DNA of 34,007 nucleotides from an uncultured Clostridia bacterium (GTDB taxonomy: Bacteria > Bacillota > Clostridia > Oscillospirales > Ruminococcaceae). Location: NCBI GenBank assembly GCA_947629945.1, contig CANRFR010000017.1, positions 1-34,007 of the forward strand, in the 5' to 3' direction. The notes below the pieces were generated by a model. It worked only from the letters and a program-made list of their open reading frames with translations. It was not told where the DNA came from and did no database searches. A program made the translations under genes and the position numbers. Every line of letters begins with the position of its first letter. The first letter of the stretch is position 1. Shown here piece by piece: positions 10,042 through 19,020 of the stretch.

Positions 10042-10082
10042 GACAACTGTTCCTCCATATTATCTTGAAATAATCCGGTTTC

Positions 10083-10610
10083 TCAGAGTTTTTTGATAGC
10101 GGAAAATTCCAATGTTGTCGGAGTAACTTCTCCGAACATATTCTCAACATTGACAACCGCAGTCTGATTCTCGGCATCGATCTCCGCAACCTCGCCCTCA
10201 AAGCCCTCAAGCACACCCTGCTTGATAGCGACCTTGTCACCGACCTCAAAGGATATCGCGGTTTCTTTTCTGCCGTGCTCAAGCTCTCTGACTTCTTCCT
10301 CGCTGAGCGGTGTAGGCTTACCCTCCGGACCCACAAAGCCCGTTACGCCTCTGGCATTTCTGCAAATATACCAACTCTCGTTGGTCTCCACCATCTTCAC
10401 AAAAACGTAACCGGGGTAGACCTTATCTTCCACTTCCACAACATCTCCGTTATCTTTTTCAACGGTTCGCGTGACAGTTGGAATGATAACCTCCTCAATC
10501 AGGTTTTGAAGATTTCTGTTTTCAACAAGCTTTGTTATATCTGCCGCAACCTTATTCTCATATCCGGAATAAGTGTGCAGTATATACCATTTTGCTTCCG
10601 AGTCAGCCAT
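10083..10610 (-). CDS. nusG: Transcription termination/antitermination protein NusG
   Basis: KWYILHTYSGYENKVAADI...VYPGYVFVKM...GVTGFVGPEGKPTPLS; KOW domain. Confidence 0.97.
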   Translation of the reverse strand: MADSEAKWYILHTYSGYENKVAADITKLVENRNLQNLIEEVIIPTVTRTVEKDNGDVVEVEDKVYPGYVFVKMVETNESWYICRNARGVTGFVGPEGKPTPLSEEEVRELEHGRKETAISFEVGDKVAIKQGVLEGFEGEVAEIDAENQTAVVNVENMFGEVTPTTLEFSAIKKL

Positions 10611-10626
10611 ATCAACCCTCCATAAA

Positions 10627-10917
10627 TCAATGGAACGCCAGCTTGTTCAACAAACCGAACAGCGAATCCAGACCGAAAATGACCACTGCCGCCACAAGGC
10701 ACATAATCAACACAACGACAGTGTTTCTTGTGGTTTCTTTCGGCGTGGGCCAAACGACCTTTTTGAATTCCGCTCTGGCGTCCTTGAAGTACTTCACAAT
10801 ACCCTTTTTCTTCTTGGGCTTAGCCTTATCCTTGGATTTTTCATCCTTGGACTTTTTGTTGGCTCTTTTTTCCTCGTCATCGGAAGAGTTTTTTACGGTT
10901 TCCAAATTTTTAGCCAT
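10627..10917 (-). CDS. secE: Preprotein translocase subunit SecE
   Basis: KGIVKYFKDARAEFKKVVWPTPKETTRNTVVVLIMCLVAAVVIFGLDSLFG; between rpmG and nusG. Confidence 0.95.
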   Translation of the reverse strand: MAKNLETVKNSSDDEEKRANKKSKDEKSKDKAKPKKKKGIVKYFKDARAEFKKVVWPTPKETTRNTVVVLIMCLVAAVVIFGLDSLFGLLNKLAFH

Positions 10918-10933
10918 TCCGTTTCCTCCCTGA

Positions 10934-11083
10934 TCACTTGGTTTCCTTGTGAAGCGTGTGTTTTTTGCAGAATCTGCAGTACTTGTTCATTTCAAGTCTG
11001 TCGGGATCGTTCTTCTTGTTCTTCATGGTGTTGTAGTTGCGCTGTTTGCACTCCGAACACGCCAATGTAATTTTAACTCTCAC
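10934..11083 (-). CDS. rpmG: 50S ribosomal protein L33 (GTG start)
   Basis: Not in the supplied ORF track; translation (GTG)[48 protein letters not shown], 49 aa, SD AGGAGG 8 nt upstream of GTG. Confidence 0.95.
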   Translation of the reverse strand: MRVKITLACSECKQRNYNTMKNKKNDPDRLEMNKYCRFCKKHTLHKETK

Positions 11084-11288
11084 TTTCGGCACCTCCTATT
11101 TTCTTGCACGTTTTGTGCATTATTGCCTCCCTCAACGCCCTATGCGTTTTAACGGGGAATATGTCTAAGGCATATCCATTTAAAAACTGACCGCTTGTCT
11201 GTTTTTGACATACGTCGCGTTCATTTAAAGGATAAGCCCGTGCATTTTAAAAAAGCACAAAAAAATAAACCCCATTTGAGGTAATACC

Positions 11289-11317
11289 ATTTTACCACAT
11301 ATAAACCGTTTTGTCAA
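11289..11317 (-). promoter_or_regulatory. Predicted sigma-A promoter for the rpmG-secE-nusG-rplKA operon
   Basis: Minus-strand TTGACA-17 nt-TAAAAT, leaving a ~200-nt leader before rpmG. Confidence 0.7.
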
Positions 11318-11375
11318 GTACTTTTTTCATTTTTTTGTACAATATATTGATTTTTTCTCACTCGAAGCACGTAAA

Positions 11376-11969
11376 TTATTCTTCCCGTTCCTCGCCGTCG
11401 TCCTCAAACAACACATCGCACAGATGGTCTTCGCTCTCAACAAAGCAGCACCCGTCCCGAACGTATAGAATTATGACACGCTCGCCTTTGGGAAGTCGTC
11501 TGCCGTTCGCGGTAACGGCGCGAAAAAGATAGCCGCGTTTTCCATGCTTGACCGATATAACTCCGTATCCGAACTTAGTTACCGTATCGCTCACCAGAGC
11601 GGACATACCCTCCAACTCCGTATCGGTTGGCTCGCCGCTTTTGTGTATCTTGTAGTAAATCGGCGAAAACAAAACGCTTATCAAGAAATTCACGAATATC
11701 CCGCCCACCGCCGCGATCGGCAGCGAGATCCACACTTCGTTTATTGCGATATCGACAAGCAGCCCGATAACTCCCGCCGCGAACACGGCAATGATAAGCC
11801 GCAGCATATTCTTCGGAAAAACCGTTTGCCACAGATTTTTGTCGTTTTTGTTTTCAAACAGCGTACCCGAATCGGGGAAAAACGATTTCCCGTAAAATAC
11901 CCACGCAATGGTCTGTGCGATAAGATACGCGCCCGAAAGCGCGATCAGCAAAATGCAGAACGTCCTCAT
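11376..11969 (-). CDS. Membrane protein, NfeD-like architecture (TM segments + small C-terminal OB-like domain)
   Basis: N-terminal hydrophobic helices then SALVSDTVTKFGYGVISVKHGKRGYLFRAVTANGRRLPKGERVIILYVRDGCCFVE. Confidence 0.6.
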   Translation of the reverse strand: MRTFCILLIALSGAYLIAQTIAWVFYGKSFFPDSGTLFENKNDKNLWQTVFPKNMLRLIIAVFAAGVIGLLVDIAINEVWISLPIAAVGGIFVNFLISVLFSPIYYKIHKSGEPTDTELEGMSALVSDTVTKFGYGVISVKHGKRGYLFRAVTANGRRLPKGERVIILYVRDGCCFVESEDHLCDVLFEDDGEEREE

Positions 11970-13228
11970 TTATCTTCCTCTTGGGGCTTTTCCTTTAATT
12001 CAAGACGCACCCTGTTTACGCGTAGCTCCGCCGCGTCCAGCACAGTAACTATAAGCTCGTCTGTTTCCGTCACAGCGTCGTTTTTCGGTATAGAGCCGAA
12101 CATCTCCAGCACCCACCCAGCAACCGTATGCGATTCGCTGTCGATCTCGATATCCATGTCGCGGTTCTCGAAAAAGCGCCTCAGCGAGTTGAGCGAGACC
12201 TCTCCCAAAACCTCAAAAACGCGCTCGGATCTCGCCGTTATGGGATTGTGCACCTCGTCGCTCTCATCCCATATTTCCCCGACCAGTTCCTCCAAAAGGT
12301 CTTCCATGGTAACTATTCCCAGCGTGCCGCCGTGCTGATCGAGCACCACGCCCATATGACACTTTTTCTTTTGCATAGTCCGCAAAACCTCGGAGATCTT
12401 CTGCATTGACGGCACATAAACAGTATCCTGGATAAGTTCGCGCACCGAAAAATCCAACCCTTTTTCCTCATAAGACTTAATAAAATCCTTTTCGTTGATA
12501 ATACCAACGATATTGTCGAGGTTTTTCTCAAACACCGGCATTCGCGAGTATTGTTCCTTAAGGAACTTTTCGCGAACCTCCGCCACAGAGTCGTTCACAT
12601 CAACTGCTACGACGCGAACGCGCGGAGTGATGATCTCGTCCGCGGTAATCTCATCAAATTGGAGGGCGCTGCGCACAAGAGCGCTTTCTTGTTCCTCCAA
12701 TACGCCCTCGTCCTCAATCTCGTCAATAATTGCCATAAGCTCTTCCTCGGTAACGCTGACGTTCTCTTTCTTGCGGAGAAGCTTCGCCACTCCTTTTTTC
12801 ATTAAAATAAAAAACGATGAAAAAGGAGTGAAAATTATCATCAAAAACGTTATTACCGCCGAAACACCTATGCAAACGCCTTCAGCGTAGTCTTTTGCAA
12901 CACTTTTCGGCATAATTTCACCAAAGATAAGCACAATGAACGTAACAGCCACAGTCGACACCAGTGAACCGTATTTTTCACCGACAAGCTGAATGCACAA
13001 AATCGTCGAGATAGAGGACGTCGCAATGTTTACGATGTTGTTTCCGATAAGGATAGTGGTAAGCGCCTTGTCGTATTTTTGCAGAATGTTCAGCGCCCGC
13101 GCCGCACCCTTGGAGCCGTTTTCCGCCATACCTTTAAGACGTATTCTGTTGACGCTTGAGATTGCCGTTTCCGAAGCGGAAAAAAACGCCGACATCATAA
13201 TCAAAATAACAATAAGCACTATATTCAT
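11966..13228 (-). CDS. HlyC/CorC (CNNM) family transporter: DUF21 + CBS pair + CorC_HlyC
   Basis: MNIVLIVILIMMSAFFSASETAISSVNRIRL...MPVFEKNLDNIVGIINEKDF...GGTLGIVTMEDLLEELVGEIWDESDE. Confidence 0.92.
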   Translation of the reverse strand: MNIVLIVILIMMSAFFSASETAISSVNRIRLKGMAENGSKGAARALNILQKYDKALTTILIGNNIVNIATSSISTILCIQLVGEKYGSLVSTVAVTFIVLIFGEIMPKSVAKDYAEGVCIGVSAVITFLMIIFTPFSSFFILMKKGVAKLLRKKENVSVTEEELMAIIDEIEDEGVLEEQESALVRSALQFDEITADEIITPRVRVVAVDVNDSVAEVREKFLKEQYSRMPVFEKNLDNIVGIINEKDFIKSYEEKGLDFSVRELIQDTVYVPSMQKISEVLRTMQKKKCHMGVVLDQHGGTLGIVTMEDLLEELVGEIWDESDEVHNPITARSERVFEVLGEVSLNSLRRFFENRDMDIEIDSESHTVAGWVLEMFGSIPKNDAVTETDELIVTVLDAAELRVNRVRLELKEKPQEEDK

Positions 13229-14028
13229 AGGGTAATCTCCCCGCAAGCGTATTGCTTGATAGCCTTAGTCACGCCGCTGTTGTCACAGTCATCGCAGATA
13301 AATCTGCATTGTTTTTTTATTTCAGGGTGACCGTTTTCGGGACAAAAGCTCCAATCCGCCGCCATCAGCATATCCAGATCGTTAAAGTAATCGCCGAACG
13401 CCATAGTCTCCGCGGAAGTCACGCCCAATTGGTTTTGCAAAGCCCTTAACGCGTTACCCTTGCTGACATTCGCCGCCATAACGTCCATCCACACTTCACC
13501 CGACACTTGAACATTAAGCCGCTCTCCGAAAATCTTGTCCAACTCGGGTTTTCCGTGAGAGTACGTTCCGCTTTCATCACATACAGCCAGTTTAAAAATA
13601 GTATCATCAATATTTCTGAGATCATCAACAACGCAGTGGTTTCTGTAAAACTTTCCCACTTCGTCGAAAAAGTCATCGGATGATTCGAGATGATAAACCC
13701 CGTTCGCCGCGCAAACCACAAGTCGAAAACCGCCTATGCTTTCACAGGCGTCCAACAGCTCATCAAAGGTGGCTCTGTCAAGCGGAGAAACGTGCGTAAG
13801 CTCACCGCGCAGATAAACTGCCGCTCCGTTATCGCAGATAAACGAAATCCGACTGCGGTATTCTTCGGGAAAAAGGTGGTCTACGGCAGAATAAGTCCGT
13901 CCGCTCGCCACAGTGAAAACTATCCCGCGATTTTGCAGCTCCTCAAAGGTCTCAAAAAAATCCGCGGGAAGATTTTTCCCGCTGTCAAGAAGCGTTCCGT
14001 CAAGGTCGCTGGCTATAAGTTTAATCAT
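13225..14028 (-). CDS. Cof-type HAD-IIB family hydrolase
   Basis: MIKLIASDLDGTLLDSGKNLP...FGDYFNDLDMLMAADWSFCPENGHPEIK. Confidence 0.9.
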   Translation of the reverse strand: MIKLIASDLDGTLLDSGKNLPADFFETFEELQNRGIVFTVASGRTYSAVDHLFPEEYRSRISFICDNGAAVYLRGELTHVSPLDRATFDELLDACESIGGFRLVVCAANGVYHLESSDDFFDEVGKFYRNHCVVDDLRNIDDTIFKLAVCDESGTYSHGKPELDKIFGERLNVQVSGEVWMDVMAANVSKGNALRALQNQLGVTSAETMAFGDYFNDLDMLMAADWSFCPENGHPEIKKQCRFICDDCDNSGVTKAIKQYACGEITL

Positions 14029-14116
14029 TGCTAATATCTCCCCAAAACGCGCGAAACGCACAGTCTCCGTTTATATTCGATGTTACAAATGCAGGACTTA
14101 ACGCGCGTTTTTATAG

Positions 14117-15082
14117 TTAATTTAAAAGTCCACTGCGCTTTTTCCGAAGTATCTCGTCGTTAAAAATGCCGCCGTCATACTGTTTTATCGCTTCCACGAT
14201 ATTCTCGAAAACGTCCTGCGGGATTTCCTCATAAGCGGCCATTTTCTCAAGCGCCGAAACAAATTTGTGACCGAGATACTCTGTGTCCTTAAAGCTTACG
14301 CGCATATTGACTCGTTCGCCCGTGTCTGCGTTCACAAGACATCGTATATCGTTGTCGAGAGTAGTCAGCAGCTTAGGCAGTGCCTGTTCGCCCGCTTGAA
14401 ATATGCGCGAACGGTAAACCGAAACTTTACCCAAGCTGTGAATGTCACATTCCGGAGGAAGATTATCGAACATAGTCATCAGCGCGAAAAGGTATTCCTC
14501 CAAGGAGCAGTACTTAACAGGCAGCCCCGCCGTAAGCGTAAGGCTGTCAACGTTCGCTGCCGTAAGCTTCAAAGCGCTGTCCAAAGCGGTTTTGTAAGTG
14601 TTTAACGGACACACGTCAACAGGCAGCGGCGCCAAATCGCACCGCAGCGCCATATACTTCGCGGCAACCTCGGACGCTCCCAGAAGCTCAAACTCCGACC
14701 GCACTCGAAAAGCCGCAACTTCGGCGTTGATACGGCTTTTCACAAACCGCAGCGCCCTGCCCATATTCCCCGAAATATACGGGGCTTCAAACATAACGGG
14801 CACGTTCGACGTTATTCTCTTGGCAAGATCTCCGTATGTAAGTATGATATACTTAAAGTCAAAGTATTCCGTAAGCTTTAAGAACATCGGATCCACCATT
14901 CGGAAAATGTAATTCACTCCCTCGGGGAGCCTGTGAAGCTTAAGCAAAGTGCGAAAATCGATCTCTATATACTTTACGCCGGTTTCCGAAAGCGCACATA
15001 TATAATTAAATATGTGGTTCGGATCCGCGTCATCCGCAAGAGGATAAGCACAAAGACTGTTATCTATCAAGACTGTTTTCAT
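14117..15082 (-). CDS. Divergent HMGL-like/LeuA-NifV-like TIM-barrel protein, probably non-catalytic
   Basis: N-terminus VLIDNSLCAYPLADDADPNHIFNYICALSETGVKYIEID and ...AGLPVKYCSLEEYLFALMTMF resemble the strand/helix framework of DRE-TIM synthases but lack the DxTLRDG-type motif. Confidence 0.45.
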   Translation of the reverse strand: MKTVLIDNSLCAYPLADDADPNHIFNYICALSETGVKYIEIDFRTLLKLHRLPEGVNYIFRMVDPMFLKLTEYFDFKYIILTYGDLAKRITSNVPVMFEAPYISGNMGRALRFVKSRINAEVAAFRVRSEFELLGASEVAAKYMALRCDLAPLPVDVCPLNTYKTALDSALKLTAANVDSLTLTAGLPVKYCSLEEYLFALMTMFDNLPPECDIHSLGKVSVYRSRIFQAGEQALPKLLTTLDNDIRCLVNADTGERVNMRVSFKDTEYLGHKFVSALEKMAAYEEIPQDVFENIVEAIKQYDGGIFNDEILRKKRSGLLN

Positions 15083-15125
15083 AATAATTATATATCCTAA
15101 AAAAACAAAAAATGTTCATCCGCGC

Positions 15126-15764
15126 TCAGCAAATGCTAACGCCGTAAACGAAATTGGAAACATAATAATCGGAAGTGATATCCACTTCCCTAACGGAAGT
15201 GCCAACGGAAAGAGCCGCGACCATCTTGTTGTCGCCGATATAAATTCCCCCGAAATCCGCGTCCCCGCTTTCCCCAAAGAACACCAAATCTCCCTTTTTC
15301 AACGAACCTCTGTCAACGTGAGTCCCCATCTTCGACTGCAAAAGCGTTGTTCTCGGACAGGTTATATAACCGTTTTCACGCAGAACATAGTAGATAAATC
15401 CCGAATTGTCAAAACCGCCGGGCGATTCTCCGTTTTCGGAAAACGGGGAACCGACAAGCGCGCTTGCCGATGAAGCAATCTTCTCGCCCATATTGTCGCC
15501 CGTATTCTCGGACGAACTTACCGGCTCGCTTTCATAGCTGTTTGAAACACTTTCCGAAACGCTTGACTCCTCGGGAACGCTCTGCGGTTCCGACAAATCA
15601 ATGACGCTCTCTTCCGGCTCGCTTATAACGATTTCGTTTGGCGCGGAAGAGTTGTCCGCTTCGATTCCGACGCCCCCGCCCGAACCTGTGATTAGCACGA
15701 CAGCGATAACTGTCAAAACCGCAAATATTACGATAGCAATTATTAAAAGATTGTTTTTATTCTT
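15126..15764 (-). CDS. Membrane-anchored NlpC/P60-like protein with degenerate catalytic triad
   Basis: N-terminal TM, Ser/Glu-rich linker, then ALVGSPFSENGESPGGFDNSGFIYYVLRENGYI..PRTTLLQSKMGTHVDRGSLKKGDLVFFGESGDADFGGIYIGDNKMVAALSVG. Confidence 0.85.
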   Translation of the reverse strand, partial: KNKNNLLIIAIVIFAVLTVIAVVLITGSGGGVGIEADNSSAPNEIVISEPEESVIDLSEPQSVPEESSVSESVSNSYESEPVSSSENTGDNMGEKIASSASALVGSPFSENGESPGGFDNSGFIYYVLRENGYITCPRTTLLQSKMGTHVDRGSLKKGDLVFFGESGDADFGGIYIGDNKMVAALSVGTSVREVDITSDYYVSNFVYGVSIC

Positions 15765-16045
15765 CATTCGAGCTCCTTTGAAAAGACCGCGTTCATTTGT
15801 AATAAGCACCGAAACGCCGGCGTTTTTAGATTCCGCGTCTTGCGTATTGCAAAAAGCGGTTAGGAACAGCGGTTTTTAGAGTACACCCCGTATAGTTATA
15901 ACGATTTCCAAATTATTTTGTGGATTGTAAGGATGTGGCTATATAAATATTATACAACATCTTCACTCAAAACGCAAACATAATATTTTAGCGTAAAATA
16001 ATGCATTTTAAAAACTTACGCTCAAAAAAGGCGAGACTTGCCGTA

Positions 16046-17440
16046 TCACATCGGCAAAGCCAATATTTGGTCGTCCAGAATAGTAATGTATGAATGCGAC
16101 AGCAATTCCGAAACATCAAACGTTAAAAAATTTATCGTAAACTTGGTGCCCGGGAAAATTCTGCCCGAAACATTGGCTCGAAGAGCATCCTTTTGCTGGA
16201 TGTCCTTGTCCAGATTATCAATAAGCGACTGAAGCTCTTTCATACGCATCGAGTGAAACAGCTTATTTTGCGTTTCGGAACGGAACTGCCTTTGCTGCGG
16301 TTCGGTTAAAACGCCGCCTTGCGCCATTTTACGCTGCTTCAAAAAGGCGAGGTTCTTAACGGAGGCCTCGAAAATACGCGTGGATTCTCTCAAATTTGCC
16401 TCTGCTTCGCGCTTTCTCGAAAACAGCACAGATCCGTCGCCTATAAATATCTCCGTCTGAGTATACTTTTGAGAACCTATAACACCCGCGTTCACATCGT
16501 GCATCGAAACGACCTTTCCGCCCGCAATAACGCCCGTGGGACCTTTTGCGGTAACGCCGCCGTAGCAAAAAACATCGCAAAACGCAAATTGCTTAGATGA
16601 AAGATCTCCCTTTGCAAAGATCTCTGAATTTTCGCAAAACCCGATATCCGCATTCCCATCGCAAGAAAGCTTGGAATTAATAAATCCGCCCACAACCGTA
16701 ACGTTGCCGCCCGCGGTAACCTCCCCGCCGAAAACGCTGCCGTCGACCTTAATATTCTTTCCTGCGTTCACGCAAAAGCCTTCCATAATGTTGCCCTTTA
16801 TGTGAACATCGCCGAAAAAACTGATGTTGCCCACCGTAATATCAAGGTCGGTATTTATGGTAACGGCTTCCTCCACCTGAAATGTGCCGTTTCCGAAAAC
16901 TATGTGCCCATCACACGCCGCAACTACCTTTAAACCGTCCATCGTAACAAGTGTGTTTTTGCCCAGATGTATTTGAGCGGGTTCGCCAAGAATTGCAGGA
17001 ATCTCATTACCAAAAACATCCATTCCCGGAATCCCCTCTCCCGGTAGAGTAATATCCGCAATAACCTCGTTTTTGCGAATGGGAACAATAGCGTTAAGCT
17101 CACGGAAATCCGTAACGCCGAACTCATTCTGACGAGGCTTCAGCTTGTAATCCTTGTCAAAGCGAAAAGTAATGTAACCATTCTCACCTTTTCTCGGATC
17201 GGTCGCCCTCGCAATAACGATTGGATGATCATACTCTTTATCATTCACAACCCTCTTAATATCATAATCAATCAAGCCGTGAACCACGCCAACACGCTTT
17301 ATTTCCTCATACGCCATTTCTTCGGTAACGCTTTTACCGCCTCCTTGCGGTGCATAGACAGTCATAACGGCGGTTTTTCCGTTGTCGTCCGATTTTATGA
17401 CAACTCTTCCGTCAAGCTTTGCTTTCTTATCGTCCGCCAT
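16046..17440 (-). CDS. FapA family (DUF342) protein
   Basis: MADDKKAKLDGRVVIKSDDNGKTAVMTVYAPQGGGKSVT...ADITLPGEGIPGMDVFGNEIPAILGEPAQIHLGKNT...INTDLDITVGNISFFGDVHIKGNIMEGFCVNAGKNIKVDGSVFGGEVTAGGNV. Confidence 0.88.
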   Translation of the reverse strand: MADDKKAKLDGRVVIKSDDNGKTAVMTVYAPQGGGKSVTEEMAYEEIKRVGVVHGLIDYDIKRVVNDKEYDHPIVIARATDPRKGENGYITFRFDKDYKLKPRQNEFGVTDFRELNAIVPIRKNEVIADITLPGEGIPGMDVFGNEIPAILGEPAQIHLGKNTLVTMDGLKVVAACDGHIVFGNGTFQVEEAVTINTDLDITVGNISFFGDVHIKGNIMEGFCVNAGKNIKVDGSVFGGEVTAGGNVTVVGGFINSKLSCDGNADIGFCENSEIFAKGDLSSKQFAFCDVFCYGGVTAKGPTGVIAGGKVVSMHDVNAGVIGSQKYTQTEIFIGDGSVLFSRKREAEANLRESTRIFEASVKNLAFLKQRKMAQGGVLTEPQQRQFRSETQNKLFHSMRMKELQSLIDNLDKDIQQKDALRANVSGRIFPGTKFTINFLTFDVSELLSHSYITILDDQILALPM

Positions 17441-17443
17441 GCA

Positions 17444-18115
17444 TTATCCCTCCCTAACGTTTTTTATCAAATCAATAACTTCATATAAAGAATCCGCTTT
17501 CGCGAAAATCAGCTCCGAAAGCTCTTCATCGGGCTGAGTAAAATCGGGAACCATAACGGTAACACACCCCGCCGACGCCGCGGATCTGACGCCGTTGGGC
17601 GAATCCTCCAATGCAACGCATTCGCGCGTTTCCAACCCAAGTTGTTTTGCGGCAAATATGTAAATATCGGGCTTTGGTTTGCCCTCCTCCACCATAGTCG
17701 CGCAAACTATTTTGTTGAAGCTGCGAAAAATGCCAACACGTTCAAGATAATCCCGCGTTCTTTCATAATCGGTAGCCGTAGCTACTGCGGTAAGTACATT
17801 TTCCTTATTTAAATAGTCCAAAAGATCCCGTGCGCCGTCTTTAAGTTCAAGGGGATGATCGGCAAGATACTCTTTCATAAGTTCCATACGCCGCGAACGT
17901 ATCTTAATGTAGTCAAAGTTTTCCCCGAACAGCCCACAGAGATAAGGCACCGCGAACTTTCTGTGCAGTGAACGAATGGCAAGCGCGTTTTCGCGCGTCA
18001 TGGGAAAACCCGCTTCATTAGCCGCCTGAACCCAAAATCTCACCAACAGCTTTTCGGTGTCCAGCAGTAAACCATCCATATCGAAAATTACAGCTTTGAC
18101 GTCATTCATACCCAT
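17444..18115 (-). CDS. HAD family hydrolase (beta-phosphoglucomutase-like)
   Basis: VKAVIFDMDGLLLDTEKLLVRFW...ALEDSPNGVRSAASAGCVTVMVPD. Confidence 0.9.
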   Translation of the reverse strand: MGMNDVKAVIFDMDGLLLDTEKLLVRFWVQAANEAGFPMTRENALAIRSLHRKFAVPYLCGLFGENFDYIKIRSRRMELMKEYLADHPLELKDGARDLLDYLNKENVLTAVATATDYERTRDYLERVGIFRSFNKIVCATMVEEGKPKPDIYIFAAKQLGLETRECVALEDSPNGVRSAASAGCVTVMVPDFTQPDEELSELIFAKADSLYEVIDLIKNVREG

Positions 18116-18401
18116 AAATCCCCAGATTTTTCCAACAATACATTTTATACTCTATTACATTATATCACATTTCCATTAAAAAGTCAACATTTATTAATTG
18201 TTTTTTCGAAAAGTGTGACTTTTTTCACAAAATAAAACAAAATGTTGATTAAAATTATTTCAAATTAACAATTTTGTCAAACTTTAAATTTCCGAAAACG
18301 CTTGAAATATTCCTTTTCGGTATATCGTCAGCGCTTTTCGCTTTTTCAAAAAACATTCTAAAACATATTACCAAATAATCTCAAAAAAATTAAAAAAGTA
18401 C

Positions 18402-18430
18402 TTGAAATTCATTTTTGTTTATGTTATAAT
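18402..18430 (+). promoter_or_regulatory. Predicted sigma-A promoter for secG-rnr
   Basis: TTGAAA-17 nt-TATAAT. Confidence 0.7.
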
Positions 18431-18480
18431 GAATAGGTATGATATTCAAAGACATTTTATCTATGGAGGAAGTTCACAAA

Positions 18481-18951
18481 ATGGGTATATTTGAAATTAT
18501 TAGCGCAATCGTATTGATCATAGCGTGTGTATTTATAGTGGTTGTGATTTTGGTAAAGGATACCAAAACTCAAATGTCACAAACAATCTCGGGCACGTCG
18601 TCCGACAGCTTCTACCAAAAGAATGCCGGTCGAACCAAGGAAGCAATGCTGAATAAGGCAACAATCGCAGCAGCAGTTGTTTTCTTCGTATTAGCGGTCG
18701 CGGTCAACCTGATAAACGTCTATAGCAAGAAAGCAAACGCCGACAACACATCAAGCAATAACTCAGCGGAAGTCGTTACCTCGTCGGAAGTATCAAGCGA
18801 GGAAAGCAACGATGATAGCGCGGCGATGATAGGCGCGGAAAGCAGCGAAACAGGTGCGTCAAGCGAAGTAAGCGAAACGGGTGAAACAAGCGAAACTGAT
18901 ACGTCAAACACTTCCGAAAGTGAACCCGCAAGCGACGCCGAAGCGGAATAA
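18481..18951 (+). CDS. secG: Preprotein translocase subunit SecG with long Ser/Thr/Glu-rich C-terminal tail
   Basis: MGIFEIISAIVLIIACVFIVVVILVKDTKTQMSQTISGTSSDSFYQKNAGRTKEAMLNKATIAAAVVFFVLAVAVNLI; adjacent to rnr. Confidence 0.9.
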   Translation: MGIFEIISAIVLIIACVFIVVVILVKDTKTQMSQTISGTSSDSFYQKNAGRTKEAMLNKATIAAAVVFFVLAVAVNLINVYSKKANADNTSSNNSAEVVTSSEVSSEESNDDSAAMIGAESSETGASSEVSETGETSETDTSNTSESEPASDAEAE

Positions 18952-18960
18952 CAAAGAGCT

Positions 18961-18991
18961 CAGACAGGCTGAAAGAGCCTGTCTGTTTTTT
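18961..18991 (+). terminator. Intrinsic terminator/attenuator between secG and rnr
   Basis: CAGACAGGCT-gaaag-AGCCTGTCTG followed by TTTTTT. Confidence 0.85.
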
Positions 18992-19020
18992 GCACAGATA
19001 TATAAACAGAAAGGACAACT

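Noticed and set aside
11084-11288. Possible tRNA or structured RNA in the rpmG leader
   Set aside because: No cloverleaf or TTCRANY-like T-arm seen; weak AT-rich palindrome only.
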